This document shows positions 12,753-13,483 of a DNA stretch of 13,483 bases, piece by piece. The stretch spans positions 1-13,483 of the forward strand of contig JAFCEM010000027.1 in NCBI GenBank assembly GCA_017609145.1. Direction: 5' to 3'. Position numbers and translations under genes: made by a program. The DNA is from Candidatus Aenigmatarchaeota archaeon. GTDB lineage: Archaea > Aenigmatarchaeota > Aenigmatarchaeia > QMZP01. The notes under the pieces were generated by a model, which was not told where the DNA came from, searched no databases, and saw nothing but the letters and a program-made list of their open reading frames with translations. Numbering within the stretch: position 1 is the stretch's first letter; every line of letters begins with the position of its first letter.

Positions 12753-12767
12753 ACAAACAGTGATACG

Positions 12768-13367
12768 ATGTGTTCATTCATATACAGGCATCCCATTCTT
12801 TACAACAAAATGCTCAGGTTGATACACAGGAAAGCACTTTACCGGAGATACAGGCACGTCGCAGATACTATAGGCGGTGGTAAAAAGGTTTTCGAGCTTG
12901 CTTGCGGCACAGCACTTATTCACAGGTTTCTTCATAATGATTGTAAGTACATTGGTTGGGACCTTAATGCAAGATTCGTGCAGCACTGCAAAGACAAGGG
13001 AATAAACGCAAAAGAAAGGGATATATTCGATTTCAATGGCTACCCGAAAAATGATGTTACGATAGTCTGTGATGTTCTCCATCACATCTTCCCAAGGGAC
13101 AGGCAGCTTGTTGAAAACGCCCTGAAGAAGACCAAAAAGCTCATAATAGTAGAGCCCTATCACAGGGCATTCAGAATCCCGGAGTTCATCATGAAAAGAA
13201 TCGAGTCCCTCGATGATGATGGCATCAACAAAGATCCGTCAAGATATATGTGGAACATAAACAAGTGCAAAGAATTTCTGGCGCACTTTGGTGACAAGAT
13301 TGTATTGAGTACCAGAAGAATAGGCCTTGACATCATTGCTGTCTTCGACCGCGGAGTTTCTTCCTGA
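12768..13367 (+). CDS. Class I SAM-dependent methyltransferase
   Basis: The 199 residues have a Rossmann methyltransferase core. Motif I is VFELACGTAL (41-50), the acidic end of strand 2 is YIGWDLNARF (61-70) with D65, motif III-like DIFDF is at 85-89, and VCDVLHHIFP (100-109) is the motif IV region often seen in small-molecule and lipid methyltransferases. KKLIIVEPY (123-131) is strand 5. The N-terminus is basic and may be amphipathic (about 1-33). The substrate cannot be read; class I enzymes with LHHI motifs often act on small lipids, quinones or sugars. The gene is divergent from pheS. Confidence 0.8.
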   Translation: MCSFIYRHPILYNKMLRLIHRKALYRRYRHVADTIGGGKKVFELACGTALIHRFLHNDCKYIGWDLNARFVQHCKDKGINAKERDIFDFNGYPKNDVTIVCDVLHHIFPRDRQLVENALKKTKKLIIVEPYHRAFRIPEFIMKRIESLDDDGINKDPSRYMWNINKCKEFLAHFGDKIVLSTRRIGLDIIAVFDRGVSS

Positions 13368-13482
13368 TTTTTAGTACCATTGTTTTGGGATATCTCTTTA
13401 TACTTGTCCTAAACGTTACAAAATCGGGTTTGGTGTTTCTTATCATATCTAAAAACCCATTGATCGTGATATGGTTTTTGTT
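13333..13482 (-). CDS. Possible C-terminal end of a gene entering from the right edge
   Basis: On the minus strand a frame is open from the window edge for 49 codons, ending TGA at 13333-13335. The product is basic and protein-like (LDMIRNTKPDFVTF, then a KIRKKLRGRRQQ tail). It would overlap the converging methyltransferase by 35 bases. The opposite strand is also open from 13331 to the edge with a hydrophobic product, but lacks an ATG. I favour the minus strand weakly; no family is recognised. Confidence 0.3.
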   Translation of the reverse strand, partial: NKNHITINGFLDMIRNTKPDFVTFRTSIKRYPKTMVLKIRKKLRGRRQQ

Positions 13483-13483
13483 A

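Noticed and set aside
1..13483. CRISPR arrays, insertion sequences, integrases or toxin-antitoxin pairs
   Set aside because: No spaced direct repeats, transposase motifs or recognisable toxin or antitoxin genes were seen on either strand.

Overview
The window looks archaeal. It carries archaeal-type Spt5 and SecE, a geranylgeranyl-diphosphate-type prenyl synthase, a UbiA prenyltransferase of the kind used for archaeal ether lipids, a KaiC-like ATPase, an archaeal MinD, the archaeal/eukaryotic form of PheS-PheT, and a tRNA-Arg(CCT) whose reading requires an intron at position 37/38. Many genes have an archaeal TATA box 24-26 nt upstream of the start codon and no Shine-Dalgarno sequence, whereas genes inside operons have GAGG-type sites. 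The small compact genes, the Cys-rich secreted proteins and the lamin-tail protein recall DPANN lineages (Aenigmarchaeota/Pacearchaeota-like), but I cannot fix the lineage from this window alone.

Layout. Bases 3-1657 (+) are the end of a surface-protein operon: a glycosylation-rich, C-terminally anchored ectodomain protein, a small membrane protein and a small coiled-coil protein. Bases 1659-3419 (-) hold idsA, then secE-spt5 from their own TATA box. A divergent promoter at about 3437-3482 separates idsA from a single-domain KaiC-like gene (3504-4175, +). Bases 4186-5841 (-) form a three-gene operon reading winged helix, V4R domain protein, UbiA prenyltransferase. Its promoter is a large imperfect palindrome centred on the TATA box. 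Bases 5895-7222 (-) hold two unrecognised membrane-linked genes. A CBS/zinc-ribbon protein (7324-7854, +) converges with a Cys-rich lamin-tail secreted protein (7851-8522, -). An intron-containing tRNA-Arg (8579-8708, +) and minD (8758-9516, +) follow, then a decayed MazG-like pyrophosphohydrolase (9519-9771, +). pheS-pheT (9776-12712, -) is divergent from a small methyltransferase (12768-13367, +). A gene fragment may enter from the right edge.

How the parts relate. idsA and ubiA both belong to isoprenoid ether-lipid synthesis. The wHTH-V4R pair transcribed with ubiA, together with the palindromic operator, suggests local ligand-responsive control of a prenyl-transfer step; this is inference. 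The other housekeeping functions (protein export and transcription elongation, Phe-tRNA charging, positioning ATPase) are ordinary. No gap exceeds 300 bases, and no insertion sequence, CRISPR array or integrase was seen.
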